From the NCBI GenBank assembly GCA_017560305.1, contig JAFYOF010000191.1:1-15335 (forward strand): a DNA stretch of 15,335 nt. Reading direction: 5' to 3'. The notes beneath the pieces are model-generated. The model saw nothing but the letters and a program-made list of their open reading frames with translations, did not search any database and was not told the origin of the DNA. The translations under genes and the position numbers were made by a program. Position 1 is the first letter of the stretch. Every line of letters begins with the position of its first letter. Below, in pieces: positions 1-6,778 of this stretch. The DNA is from Alistipes sp. (GTDB lineage: Bacteria; Bacteroidota; Bacteroidia; Bacteroidales; Rikenellaceae).

Positions 1-981
1 GAATGGGAAGTTAAACTCTACATCGGTAGCGGCATTAGCGTAGTGTGCCAACTTATCGTGGTCGTGGAAACGGTAGTTCTCATCACCGAAGCCCAAAGCG
101 CGGAGCCAAGCCATACGGGTGTTCTTCCACATGTTCCACCACTCCATCTCGGTGCCTGGCTGAACGAAGAACTGCATCTCCATCTGCTCGAACTCGCGCA
201 TACGGAAGATGAACTGACGGGCAACAATCTCGTTACGGAAAGCCTTACCAATCTGGGCGATACCGAATGGGAGTTTCATACGACCAGTCTTCTGGACATT
301 GAGGTAGTTCACGAAGATACCCTGTGCAGTCTCTGGACGGAGGTAGATGGTGTTAGCACCCTCGGCAGTAGAACCCATCTGGGTAGAGAACATCAGGTTG
401 AACTGACGAACATCGGTCCAGTTGCGTGTACCAGAGATTGGGCAAACAACCTCGCAATCGAGGATAATCTGCTTCAACTCCTCGAGGTTGTTGTCGTTCA
501 AAGCATTTGCAAAACGCTCGTGGATGGCGTCACGCTTTGCAGCGATATCCAACACGCGTGGAGATGTTGCACGATACTGAGCCTCATCGAAAGCCTCGCC
601 GAAACGCTTCTTTGCCTTGTCAACCTCCTTCTGAATCTTCTCATCCTGCTTTGCCATCCAATCCTCGATAAGGACATCGGCGCGGTAACGCTTCTTTGAG
701 TCCTTATTGTCGATGAGTGGATCGTTGAAGGCTGCCACATGGCCTGATGCCTCCCAAGTCTTTGGGTGCATAAAGATTGCGGCGTCGATACCAACGATGT
801 TCTCGTTGAGCTTCACCATAGCATCCCACCAGTAGCGCTTGATGTTGTTCTTCAACTCAACACCATTCTGGCCATAGTCATAAACGGCGCCAAGACCGTC
901 ATAAATCTCGCTCGAAGGGAAGATAAAACCATACTCCTTACAGTGAGCGATAAGTTTCTTAAACAACTCCTCTTGTGTCAT
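1..981 (-). CDS. glyS: Glycyl-tRNA synthetase, N-terminal part (cut by window edge)
   Basis: Class II aminoacyl-tRNA synthetase that charges tRNA-Gly with glycine in the cytoplasm. The 327 codons present begin MTQEELFKKLIAHCKEYGF, a typical start for the single-chain (dimeric) GlyRS family, and keep open to the left edge, so the C-terminal third or more, including motif 3 and the anticodon-binding domain, is missing. Visible signatures are the early segment around residues 30-50 (YDYGQNGVELKNNIKRYWW), the RPETAQGIF block near residues 212-221, and class II motif 2 near residues 247-262 (FRNE followed by FRMREFEQME), which holds the ATP/aminoacyl-adenylate contacts. The ATG at 979-981 is the first of the conserved N-terminus and lies about 35 bases downstream of a predicted TSS. 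It is the last gene of the left minus-strand block and appears to have its own promoter. Family assignment is very secure; the missing end is only a window effect. Confidence 0.97.
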   Translation of the reverse strand, partial: MTQEELFKKLIAHCKEYGFIFPSSEIYDGLGAVYDYGQNGVELKNNIKRYWWDAMVKLNENIVGIDAAIFMHPKTWEASGHVAAFNDPLIDNKDSKKRYRADVLIEDWMAKQDEKIQKEVDKAKKRFGEAFDEAQYRATSPRVLDIAAKRDAIHERFANALNDNNLEELKQIILDCEVVCPISGTRNWTDVRQFNLMFSTQMGSTAEGANTIYLRPETAQGIFVNYLNVQKTGRMKLPFGIAQIGKAFRNEIVARQFIFRMREFEQMEMQFFVQPGTEMEWWNMWKNTRMAWLRALGFGDENYRFHDHDKLAHYANAATDVEFNFPF

Positions 982-1019
982 ATCTCTTATAGTTTTTATG
1001 TTTTCTTGTTTCTAACTTG

Positions 1020-1027
1020 CAAATATA
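1020..1027 (-). promoter_or_regulatory. Predicted -7 promoter element of glyS
   Basis: The minus strand reads TATATTTG, a full match to the Bacteroidota -7 consensus TAnnTTTG, 39-46 bases upstream of the glyS ATG. The predicted start of transcription is near 1014, giving a leader of about 33 bases. No convincing -33 TTG is seen at the expected spacing of about 20 bases, so only the -7 part is supported. Confidence 0.5.
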
Positions 1028-1110
1028 GTTATTTTCCGTAAAACGAGCGGTTTTTTTCTGCTATTTTATCAAAGATAAAAAGATTTATCACTCTAGGGGC
1101 GGATTATGGG

Positions 1111-1148
1111 CAAAAAAGAGGTTGTCAAACCAAAAAGTCCAACAACCT
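1111..1148 (-). terminator. Probable intrinsic terminator after radC
   Basis: Read on the minus strand, AGGTTGT and ACAACCT (complementary arms at 1142-1148 and 1119-1125) form a 7 bp stem with a 16-base loop, followed at once by a CTTTTTT tract (1118-1112). It lies 13 bases after the radC stop, in the right place to end the rnc-radC transcript before the glyS promoter. The loop is long and the stem modest, so strength is uncertain. Confidence 0.5.
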
Positions 1149-1160
1149 ACTTTGACAATT

Positions 1161-1811
1161 CTACAAAAGGTGTTCCCGACGGAACGAGAAATTACCCTCG
1201 CGCGCTATGATGATGTGGTCAAGCAGGCGGATATCAAACAGTGCTGCGGCATCGGCAACACGCTTGGTGAGCTGCTTGTCGGCAGGGCTTGGCTCGGCAG
1301 CACCCGAGGGGTGATTATGCACAAGAATCATCTGAGTAGCAAGCAGTTCCAAGGCGCGCTTGACAATCAAGCGGTGGTCAACAACCGTTGCCTGCACACC
1401 GCCCTGACTCACCCTTTGGCGTTCGATGAGGCGGTTGGATGAAGTGAGATACAACACCCAGCACTCCTCGTACTGCATAGCCTCCATCTGCGGACGCATC
1501 AGGCGCACCACATCGGCATCGGTGGCAACGCTCACAACCTCCTCCTGACTCTGCACCGCTACCCTACGACCCAACTCTGCAGCCACGGCCAGTCTCTCGG
1601 CTCGGCGCAGACCTATGCCCTCGACCATTCTGAGGCGGTTCACATCGGTACGCGCCACGCCCTGAAGCGAGCCGCACGAGGCAAGAATCGCCCCCGCCAC
1701 GACCTTAGGGTCACGGTTATCGGTCGCAGACTCGACCATCAGTGCGAGCAACTCCTCGTCCGAGAGTGACGAAGCACCTCGCGAGAGCAGTTTATTATGC
1801 AGATTCTTCAT
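1161..1811 (-). CDS. radC: RadC family JAB/MPN-domain protein
   Basis: Member of the RadC (UPF0758) family. Historically called a DNA repair protein, but its real role is unsettled; the fold is that of zinc metalloproteases of the JAMM type. In the 216-residue product a helix-hairpin-helix-like segment lies near residues 57-72 (RLRMVEGIGLRRAERL) and the JAMM metal motif is intact: H165 and H167 in HNHPSG, S169, and D178 after the spacing HxHx(10)D, with a candidate general-base glutamate at 115-116. I chose ATG 1811, which has AGAAGG nine bases upstream, over an in-frame TTG at 1820 that abuts the same AGAAGG. The start lies 17 bases inside the end of rnc, so the two are translationally linked. 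The N-terminus is short: the usual DRPREK-like segment before the LLxxGxxxLSDxELLA motif is reduced. Confidence 0.9.
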   Translation of the reverse strand: MKNLHNKLLSRGASSLSDEELLALMVESATDNRDPKVVAGAILASCGSLQGVARTDVNRLRMVEGIGLRRAERLAVAAELGRRVAVQSQEEVVSVATDADVVRLMRPQMEAMQYEECWVLYLTSSNRLIERQRVSQGGVQATVVDHRLIVKRALELLATQMILVHNHPSGAAEPSPADKQLTKRVADAAALFDIRLLDHIIIAREGNFSFRREHLL

Positions 1812-2688
1812 TCTTTGCAACCTTCTGACGAGGTTTACGGATACGCTTTACTGGGGCTGAAGAAGCGGGTTTTTCACCCTTCTCGCCCTTGTGATTGGCG
1901 GCGTCGAGGTTATCAAGTTTGTCCATCAGCTTTGTGCAGTCGTTATCGCTAAAGCCCTGTGACACAGAGTAGCAAGCACGCTGCTCGGCCTCCTTCTTTG
2001 ACTCGCCCGCACCATAGCCGACCTCCATACCATCGATGAGCACCTTCGAGTAGAAGAATGGGTGCGCAGTCGAGTAGGTCTTGTCGTTGGCGGTTGAGAA
2101 CTCGATGGTGTGGTGGTTCTTCTGACACCACTCAATTAGGCGGCTCTTGAAGTCGGTCTCGGACTCCAGCAGAGTGTCAACCTTGATGTAATCGACAAAT
2201 ATCTTATTAATGAGCAGACGATTGACAAAATCGTAACCCTGATCGAGGTAGATAGCGCCAATCATCGCCTCAAAAGCATCTCCATAGATATGTTTCTGCG
2301 ACGAGTTGTTTGACGAGTTGGTAATCACATACTCATCCAGCCCAATGCGCTTTGCGACGCTATTGAGCGACTGACGCGACACCATCTTCGAGCGCAACTG
2401 CGTGAGGAAACCCTCGCTCTTGTCGGGGAACTCGATGAAGAGGTAGTCTGACGACACGCTCTCAATCACAGCGTCACCCAAAAACTCAAGGCGCTCGTTG
2501 TTGATGTGCTGACCATCCTCGAGGACAATCGACGCAGATTTGTGAATCAGAGCCAGTTTGTAGAGTTCTATGTTGTGAGGAATCACACCGAACATATCAT
2601 CTACGGCTCGAAAGTACATCTTATCCTTGCCGAAATTACGGCGGAAAGGACGCAGAAAAAAATCAAACATAAATATATCGTTTCTCAT
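1795..2688 (-). CDS. rnc: Ribonuclease III
   Basis: Endoribonuclease that cuts double-stranded RNA, chiefly rRNA precursors and structured mRNAs. The RNase III domain spans about residues 25-165. The signature NERLEFLGDAV is at 64-74 and the metal-binding acidic residues are all present as E68, D72, D137 and E140 (in YGDAFEAMIG), with the same spacing as in characterised enzymes. A double-stranded RNA-binding domain follows at about 175-245. After it comes an unusual tail of roughly 50 residues rich in Lys, Arg, Ala and Pro. I prefer ATG 2688 (297 aa) to an in-frame TTG at 2703; ATG 2670 is another possible start, because the first residues are not conserved. The 3' end overlaps radC. In many Bacteroidota rnc follows acpP and fabF; here no fabF lies between acpP and rnc. 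Confidence 0.95.
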   Translation of the reverse strand: MRNDIFMFDFFLRPFRRNFGKDKMYFRAVDDMFGVIPHNIELYKLALIHKSASIVLEDGQHINNERLEFLGDAVIESVSSDYLFIEFPDKSEGFLTQLRSKMVSRQSLNSVAKRIGLDEYVITNSSNNSSQKHIYGDAFEAMIGAIYLDQGYDFVNRLLINKIFVDYIKVDTLLESETDFKSRLIEWCQKNHHTIEFSTANDKTYSTAHPFFYSKVLIDGMEVGYGAGESKKEAEQRACYSVSQGFSDNDCTKLMDKLDNLDAANHKGEKGEKPASSAPVKRIRKPRQKVAKNEESA

Positions 2689-2703
2689 CGTGCCGCCACG
2701 CAA

Positions 2704-2913
2704 ACAACTTGCCCAGCGCCACGACCATCAATTCAATGAGATTGTTTGAATTACAAAAAAATGGACTAAACCGAGGGATAAAAACCCCTCGATATAGCCC
2801 CATACTCTTTTCGTAGAACTTATTCCGTTCCACAACCCTCCTGCCCGCAGGCGTCGAGGGGATAATCTTTTTTCGCGCGACGCAACTTGCGTCGGGATAA
2901 AAAATTAGATTAT
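2704..2913 (-). other. Hairpin-rich gap between acpP and rnc, no gene seen
   Basis: This 210-base gap contains no coding sequence I can support. It holds three inverted repeats: CGAGGG at 2772-2777 with CCCTCG at 2786-2791; CCTGC at 2840-2844 with GCAGG at 2847-2851; and CGACGCAA at 2878-2885 with TTGCGTCG at 2887-2894. In addition CCCCTCGA (2785-2792) can pair with TCGAGGGG (2854-2861) over 8 bp, so alternative folds are possible. The 2878-2894 palindrome lacks a U-tract downstream on the minus strand. The 2772-2791 hairpin is followed, nine bases later, by seven T residues on the minus strand, so it may be a weak terminator or attenuator between acpP and rnc. Confidence 0.5.
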
Positions 2914-3150
2914 TTATTTTGTGTGAGCCTCAACGTAATCGATAGCAGCACCTACAGTAGTGATCTTCTCAGCATCCTCATCAGGAATCTGGATATCGAA
3001 AGCCTTCTCGAACTCCATGATCAACTCTACTGAATCCAAAGAATCTGCACCAAGGTGAGCTGTGAAGCTTGCTTCAGGTACTACCTCTTCTGCCTTAACG
3101 CCCAACTTGTCAACGATGATCTCGACAACCTTTGCCTGTACTTCTGACAT
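2914..3150 (-). CDS. acpP: Acyl carrier protein
   Basis: Small acidic carrier that holds the growing fatty acyl chain on a 4'-phosphopantetheine arm during type II fatty acid synthesis and donates acyl groups to lipid A and phospholipid enzymes. The product is 78 residues, the normal size. The attachment motif GADSLD places the modified serine at S37, followed by the recognition helix [12 protein letters not shown] and the conserved [12 protein letters not shown] segment. The ATG at 3150 gives the expected MSEVQAKV N-terminus. A match to the -7 promoter element lies 68-75 bases upstream. It is divergent from pepE. The usual partner fabF is not adjacent; the next gene on this strand is rnc after a 0.2 kb gap. 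Confidence 0.97.
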   Translation of the reverse strand: MSEVQAKVVEIIVDKLGVKAEEVVPEASFTAHLGADSLDSVELIMEFEKAFDIQIPDEDAEKITTVGAAIDYVEAHTK

Positions 3151-3217
3151 AACTTTAAATTTTTAAGTTTAACAATTTTAATATCGATTGGTTTCAATCT
3201 TTTCATTGCAATCCGCA

Positions 3218-3225
3218 CAAAAGTA
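3218..3225 (-). promoter_or_regulatory. Predicted -7 promoter element of acpP
   Basis: The minus strand reads TACTTTTG, a full TAnnTTTG match, flanked upstream by an A-tract. The predicted leader of acpP is about 60 bases and AT-rich. No clear -33 TTG is found at 19-21 bases. Confidence 0.5.
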
Positions 3226-3238
3226 ACACTTTTTTTAT

Positions 3239-3246
3239 TAATTTTG
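3239..3246 (+). promoter_or_regulatory. Predicted -7 promoter element of pepE
   Basis: The plus strand reads TAATTTTG, a full TAnnTTTG match about 70 bases before the pepE ATG. It sits 13 bases from the oppositely oriented acpP -7 element, so the two promoters would share the same footprint. No convincing -33 element is seen. Confidence 0.4.
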
Positions 3247-3317
3247 GCATCGGAAGGCAATTATTTTACAACAAATATTCCTTCAATTGAGATTAAACAA
3301 CTAAAAACCAATAAATT

Positions 3318-4019
3318 ATGAATCTTTTACTCATATCAAATTCAACAAATGCGGGCGAGCCATACTTGCAATATCCTATAAAAAACATCGGCAACTTCCT
3401 CTCGGGTGTCAAGGAGGTGGTATTCATCCCCTATGCTGCGGTAACTTTCTCATACGCTGAGTATGAGGCAAAGGTGCAGGCACGCTTCAACGAGATTGGC
3501 ATCAAGGTGCGTTCAATCCACCGCGCCAAGGACCCACGAAAGATGATTCGTGAGGCTGAGGCTATCTGCGTGGGTGGCGGTAACACATTCGCCCTCACCA
3601 AGAAGATGCAGCAGCAGGGTCTGATGAAAGCAATCCTCAACAAAATCAAGCAGGGCACGCCTTATGTTGGCTGGTCGGCTGGTAGCAATGTGACCTGCCC
3701 TACCATCTGCACCACAAACGATATGCCTATCGTTGAGCCTGAGTCATTCAAGGCTATCGGTGCGGTGAAGTTCCAGATTAACCCACACTACCTCGACGCA
3801 AACCCAGAGGGTCACGCTGGCGAGACACGCGAGCAGCGCATTATGGAGTACATCGAGGCTAACCCACGCCGTTGGGTGGTAGGCTTGCGTGAGGGTTGTA
3901 TGCTTCACCTGCACGACGGCAAGATGGAGCTTATCGGCTCACGCCCAATGCGAATCTTCAAGAAGGGCGTAGAGACCTATGAGGTAAACCCTGGCGATGA
4001 TTTGAGCTTCCTGCTGTAA
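3318..4019 (+). CDS. pepE: Dipeptidase E (alpha-aspartyl dipeptidase, peptidase S51)
   Basis: Cytoplasmic serine peptidase that splits dipeptides with N-terminal aspartate. The protein has 233 residues, close to the 229 of the enterobacterial enzyme. The nucleophile elbow GWSAGSN puts serine at S120, and D135 (in TTNDMP) and H157 (in INPHYLD) fall at exactly the numbers reported for the Ser-Asp-His triad of Salmonella PepE. The GGGNTF loop at 86-91 is the expected strand-turn before the catalytic domain half. The ATG at 3318 gives the family N-terminus MNLLLISNS. It is the first gene of a plus-strand group and its stop codon overlaps the start of yraN by one base (TAATG). Its place upstream of yraN and waaA suggests co-transcription, without a known functional link. 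Confidence 0.95.
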   Translation: MNLLLISNSTNAGEPYLQYPIKNIGNFLSGVKEVVFIPYAAVTFSYAEYEAKVQARFNEIGIKVRSIHRAKDPRKMIREAEAICVGGGNTFALTKKMQQQGLMKAILNKIKQGTPYVGWSAGSNVTCPTICTTNDMPIVEPESFKAIGAVKFQINPHYLDANPEGHAGETREQRIMEYIEANPRRWVVGLREGCMLHLHDGKMELIGSRPMRIFKKGVETYEVNPGDDLSFLL

Positions 4020-4384
4020 TGATTTCACGCTCACAAACGGGCTCTCAAGGCGAGGCGGCGGCAACGGAGTATCTGCGTCAAAACGGATACTTCATCTGTG
4101 CGCGCAACTGGCGACAAGGGCGCTATGAGATTGACATCATCGCACGGACGGCGGGCGTGCTGCACATCATCGAGGTGAAAACACGCCGTGCTGGTTCGCT
4201 CCTGAAACCCGAGGAGACAATAACACCAACAAAGGCTTCTGCGCTGCGCAAGGCTGCGGCAGCCTATCTTTCACAAAACCCCACTACCGAGGAGGTGGCT
4301 TTCGACCTGATTGCCGTGGATACATTCCCCGACGGCACTCTCGAGATACGCTTTATAGCCGACATCATTGAATTTGGCTGGTAG
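4019..4384 (+). CDS. yraN: YraN family (UPF0102) putative endonuclease
   Basis: Small protein of the UPF0102 family, which has a restriction-endonuclease-like fold; the cellular role is not established. The 121 residues show the family order: GxxGExxAxxYL at 8-19, GYxICARNWR at 23-32, EIDIIA with E37 and D39, and IEVKTR with E52 and K54. The D39 and E52-x-K54 arrangement matches the D-ExK metal-binding centre of this nuclease fold. The ATG shares its A with the last base of the pepE stop, which argues for coupled translation. Downstream, waaA starts 64 bases on and has its own -7 promoter match in that gap. Confidence 0.9.
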   Translation: MISRSQTGSQGEAAATEYLRQNGYFICARNWRQGRYEIDIIARTAGVLHIIEVKTRRAGSLLKPEETITPTKASALRKAAAAYLSQNPTTEEVAFDLIAVDTFPDGTLEIRFIADIIEFGW

Positions 4385-4410
4385 GAGGGGGTAAAATTGA
4401 AGAAAATTCC

Positions 4411-4418
4411 TATATTTG
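4411..4418 (+). promoter_or_regulatory. Predicted -7 promoter element of waaA
   Basis: TATATTTG matches TAnnTTTG fully and lies 31-38 bases before the waaA ATG. A TTG at 4397-4399 is too close (11 bases) to be a normal -33 box, so this may be an extra internal promoter within the pepE-yraN-waaA transcript. Confidence 0.45.
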
Positions 4419-4448
4419 TAGAATAAAACAGAGAAACAACCCTACATT

Positions 4449-5681
4449 ATGATGTTTATTTATAATATTTGTATCGCACTCTATGCTCGCCTTGTGGGGC
4501 TTGTGGGAGTGTGGAACGAGAAGGCTCGTCAGTGGGCTGAGGGTCGAAAAGGAATCTTCTTCAAGATGCAGCAGAGCATCAAGCCAACCGACAAAATCGT
4601 GTGGATACATGTGGCCTCACTCGGCGAGTTCGAGCAGGGTCGTCCCATCATCGAGCAGATACGCAAGCAGGGACTTGACTACAAGATTCTTGTCACATTC
4701 TTCTCGCCTTCGGGTTATGAAATAAGGAAGAACTACAACGGCGCAGACTACATCTTCTATCTGCCAGCCGACACACCTCGTAATGTGAAGCGATTCCTCG
4801 ACATCGTAAATCCCGAGATTGCAATCTTTGTGAAATATGAGTTCTGGCTGAACTACCTTGCGGAGTTGAAGCGTCGCAAGGTGCGCACATTTGTCATCTC
4901 GTCAATCTTCCGCAAGAACTCCATCTTCTTCAAGTGGTATGGAGCGAAGTGGCGCAAGGCGCTGGAGAGTTTCGAGCAGATGTTCGTGCAGAATGAGGAG
5001 TCGAAGGCGTTGCTCAGCAGCATCGGTTTTGAGAATGTAGTGGTGGCGGGTGACACCCGTTTTGACCGCGTGGCAGAGTTGGCACAGGCGGTGAAGCCCA
5101 TAGAGTTGATCGAGCGCTTCAAGCAGCAGAGCAGACTCTTTGTGGCAGGCTCGACCTGGGGTCCAGATGAGGATATTCTGCAGGAGTTGATTAACTGCAA
5201 CCCCGACATAAAGTTTGTTGTTGCACCTCACGAGATGGATGAGGGTCGCATTCAGAAGATTATCACGGCAACAAAGGCGGGCGCGGTGAGATATACGCGT
5301 TGTGATGAGAAAACCGATTTCAGCAATACACAGGTGCTTATCCTTGATACTATTGGCATCTTGTCATCGGTATACAGCTATGCCACCTGGTCATACATCG
5401 GCGGAGGTTTCGGCGTTGGAATTCACAACACATTGGAGGCGGCGACATTTGCCCTACCGATTGCGTTTGGCCCTAACTACCTGAAGTTTAAGGAGGCGTG
5501 CGATATGGTTGCGCTGGGTGCTGCCACAAAGGTTGAGAGTACCGAAGATTTGAAGGCGTGGTTTGAGCCGCTGCGTGATGATGCAGAGCACCTGAAGCGA
5601 GTGAGCGCCACGGCAAAGAGTTACACGCTGCAAAATCAGGGCGCAACGAAGATGATAATGCAGACGCTGTTTGGAAAGTAA
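4449..5681 (+). CDS. waaA: 3-deoxy-D-manno-octulosonic acid (Kdo) transferase
   Basis: Inner-membrane-associated GT30 glycosyltransferase that adds Kdo from CMP-Kdo to the lipid A precursor, starting the LPS inner core. The 410-residue protein has a hydrophobic N-terminal membrane anchor (about residues 3-20), then the conserved HVASLGEFEQGRP block; E60 aligns with the catalytic base of the family and has the same number as in E. coli. The VTFFSPSGYE segment (~92-102) and the late FGVGIHNTLEAATF segment, part of the CMP-Kdo binding side, are also typical. Two ATG codons are adjacent (4449 and 4452); the first is taken. It is the last gene of the pepE-yraN-waaA group and is followed two bases after its stop by a strong terminator. 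Whether it adds one or two Kdo residues cannot be told from sequence. Confidence 0.95.
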   Translation: MMFIYNICIALYARLVGLVGVWNEKARQWAEGRKGIFFKMQQSIKPTDKIVWIHVASLGEFEQGRPIIEQIRKQGLDYKILVTFFSPSGYEIRKNYNGADYIFYLPADTPRNVKRFLDIVNPEIAIFVKYEFWLNYLAELKRRKVRTFVISSIFRKNSIFFKWYGAKWRKALESFEQMFVQNEESKALLSSIGFENVVVAGDTRFDRVAELAQAVKPIELIERFKQQSRLFVAGSTWGPDEDILQELINCNPDIKFVVAPHEMDEGRIQKIITATKAGAVRYTRCDEKTDFSNTQVLILDTIGILSSVYSYATWSYIGGGFGVGIHNTLEAATFALPIAFGPNYLKFKEACDMVALGAATKVESTEDLKAWFEPLRDDAEHLKRVSATAKSYTLQNQGATKMIMQTLFGK

Positions 5682-5682
5682 C

Positions 5683-5714
5683 AAAAAAAAGAGACTCGAT
5701 CGAGTCTCTTTTTT
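5683..5714 (+). terminator. Strong intrinsic terminator after waaA
   Basis: A perfect 18-base palindrome (GAGACTCGA at 5691-5699 with TCGAGTCTC at 5700-5708) is flanked by A8 on the left and T6 on the right. In RNA this gives GAGACTC/GAGTCTC with a GATC loop, extended by A-U pairs. The symmetry would let it work in both directions, but only waaA reads into it. Confidence 0.92.
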
Positions 5715-5747
5715 ATTATCCTTGTACGAATATTTTTCATTTTTCTC

Positions 5748-5780
5748 TTGACTCATCCCTAAGGACATGTATTAACTTTG
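5748..5780 (+). promoter_or_regulatory. Predicted promoter of the merR-type gene
   Basis: TAACTTTG (5773-5780) is a full -7 TAnnTTTG match. TTGAC at 5748-5752 lies 20 bases upstream and serves as a plausible -33 box. Transcription should start near 5786, leaving a leader of about 23 bases. Confidence 0.6.
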
Positions 5781-5783
5781 CAC

Positions 5784-5793
5784 TTGCTAGCAA
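5784..5793 (+). promoter_or_regulatory. Palindrome at predicted transcription start, candidate operator
   Basis: TTGCTAGCAA is a perfect 10-base palindrome four bases after the -7 box, covering the expected start of transcription. Its position would suit repression of the merR-type gene, possibly by its own product. A second short palindrome, TCGTACGA, lies at 5799-5806 just before the ATG. Function is inferred from position only. Confidence 0.35.
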
Positions 5794-5808
5794 ATAAATC
5801 GTACGATT

Positions 5809-6633
5809 ATGAGTAAAAAAACAAAGTTAAAAATCGGAGAGTTCTCAAAGATGATGCAGGTAACAGTGAAGACTTTGCGCCACTATGAGCAGAGAGGATT
5901 GCTCACTCCTGATGAGGTGGATGAATGGACGGGGTATCGTTACTACAACATAGCACAAATGCAACGACTGGGCACCATTCGCGGACTGCAGCGACAGGGT
6001 TTCTCATTAGAGGAGATAAAAGGAGTGCTTGAAGATGGCTCACATATGCCGAGCATTGAACTGCTAACTCAAAAAATAGAGGAGACAGAGCAACAACTGC
6101 AAATGCTGATGGAACGACATAACCAACTGCTCAAATGGATGGACTCTCATAAACAAATCAACACAATGGAGAAATTCAGTACTAAACCCCTGCCCGAAAT
6201 TATCGTGGCAAGTCACCGAGAGATTATTCCCGATTATAGCGCATTGGGAATGTTGTGTGTAACTAAGATTGGCCCCGAGATGCAACGCCTCGGTTGTAAG
6301 TGCCCACCACCTGGGTACTGCTTTACCATAGAGCACCAGCAAGAGCATCACTCTGAAAACATTGATATTGAGTATTGCGAGCAAGTAGAAGAGATGGGCG
6401 AGGATAGCGACATTATACAATTCAAACACCTACCCGCAGTAGAGAAGGCTCTTTGTATGAAACACATTGGACCTTACGAACGCTTCTATGAGTCCTACAC
6501 CCAAGCCTTCAGTTATATGGAGGAGCAGGGTTACAAGATGGCGGGACATCCGCGCATCTGCTATATAGATGGCGCTTGGAATCAGGATGACCCCGAGCAA
6601 TGGCTCTCTATCATTCAGATTCCAATTGAGTAA
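5809..6633 (+). CDS. MerR-family regulator with GyrI-like effector domain
   Basis: Transcription factor of the BmrR type: an N-terminal winged helix DNA-binding domain joined to a C-terminal small-molecule-binding domain. In the 274 residues, the MerR helix-turn-helix spans about 6-75 (KIGEFSKMMQVTVKTLRHYE, then GLL and GYRYY, the hallmarks of the family). A coiled coil of about 85-118 (EETEQQLQMLMERHNQLL) provides the dimer interface. From about 125 to the end lies a GyrI/AraC-effector-like domain ending in WLSIIQIPIE. The gene stands alone between two terminators, so no target is obvious; autoregulation is likely. BmrR-like proteins respond to cationic drugs, but the ligand here cannot be deduced. 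The ATG at 5809 follows a predicted promoter and has no clear Shine-Dalgarno sequence. Confidence 0.9.
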   Translation: MSKKTKLKIGEFSKMMQVTVKTLRHYEQRGLLTPDEVDEWTGYRYYNIAQMQRLGTIRGLQRQGFSLEEIKGVLEDGSHMPSIELLTQKIEETEQQLQMLMERHNQLLKWMDSHKQINTMEKFSTKPLPEIIVASHREIIPDYSALGMLCVTKIGPEMQRLGCKCPPPGYCFTIEHQQEHHSENIDIEYCEQVEEMGEDSDIIQFKHLPAVEKALCMKHIGPYERFYESYTQAFSYMEEQGYKMAGHPRICYIDGAWNQDDPEQWLSIIQIPIE

Positions 6634-6641
6634 ACTTTTAT

Positions 6642-6681
6642 AAAAAAGTGGCGTATGTAGGAAACATCCTTCATACGCCAC
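6642..6681 (-). terminator. Terminator of the cysteine desulfidase-like gene, possibly bidirectional
   Basis: GTGGCGTATG (6648-6657) and CATACGCCAC (6672-6681) form a perfect 10 bp stem. An inner AGGA/TCCT pair set (6659-6662, 6667-6670) extends it over a T-T mismatch to a tetraloop. On the minus strand the stem is followed by six T residues, so it ends transcription of the 6779-8062 gene. On the plus strand it lies 14 bases after the MerR-type stop but has only a poor U-tract there. Confidence 0.88.
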
Positions 6682-6778
6682 TATCTCTATTTGCTGAGAA
6701 AAAAATGTTCCCACTATATCAAGCGAAACCTCCAAAAACTTAACGCAAAAATCACCTTGTTAGACAGTTTCTTGATTT

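Noticed and set aside
43..699. Plus-strand open frame of 218 codons opposite glyS
   Set aside because: The minus strand encodes a convincing glycyl-tRNA synthetase through the same bases, so this frame is a shadow.
2704..2913. Remnant of a decayed fabF gene
   Set aside because: Reading the gap on the minus strand I find no frame resembling FabF ends; only hairpins and AT-rich sequence are seen.
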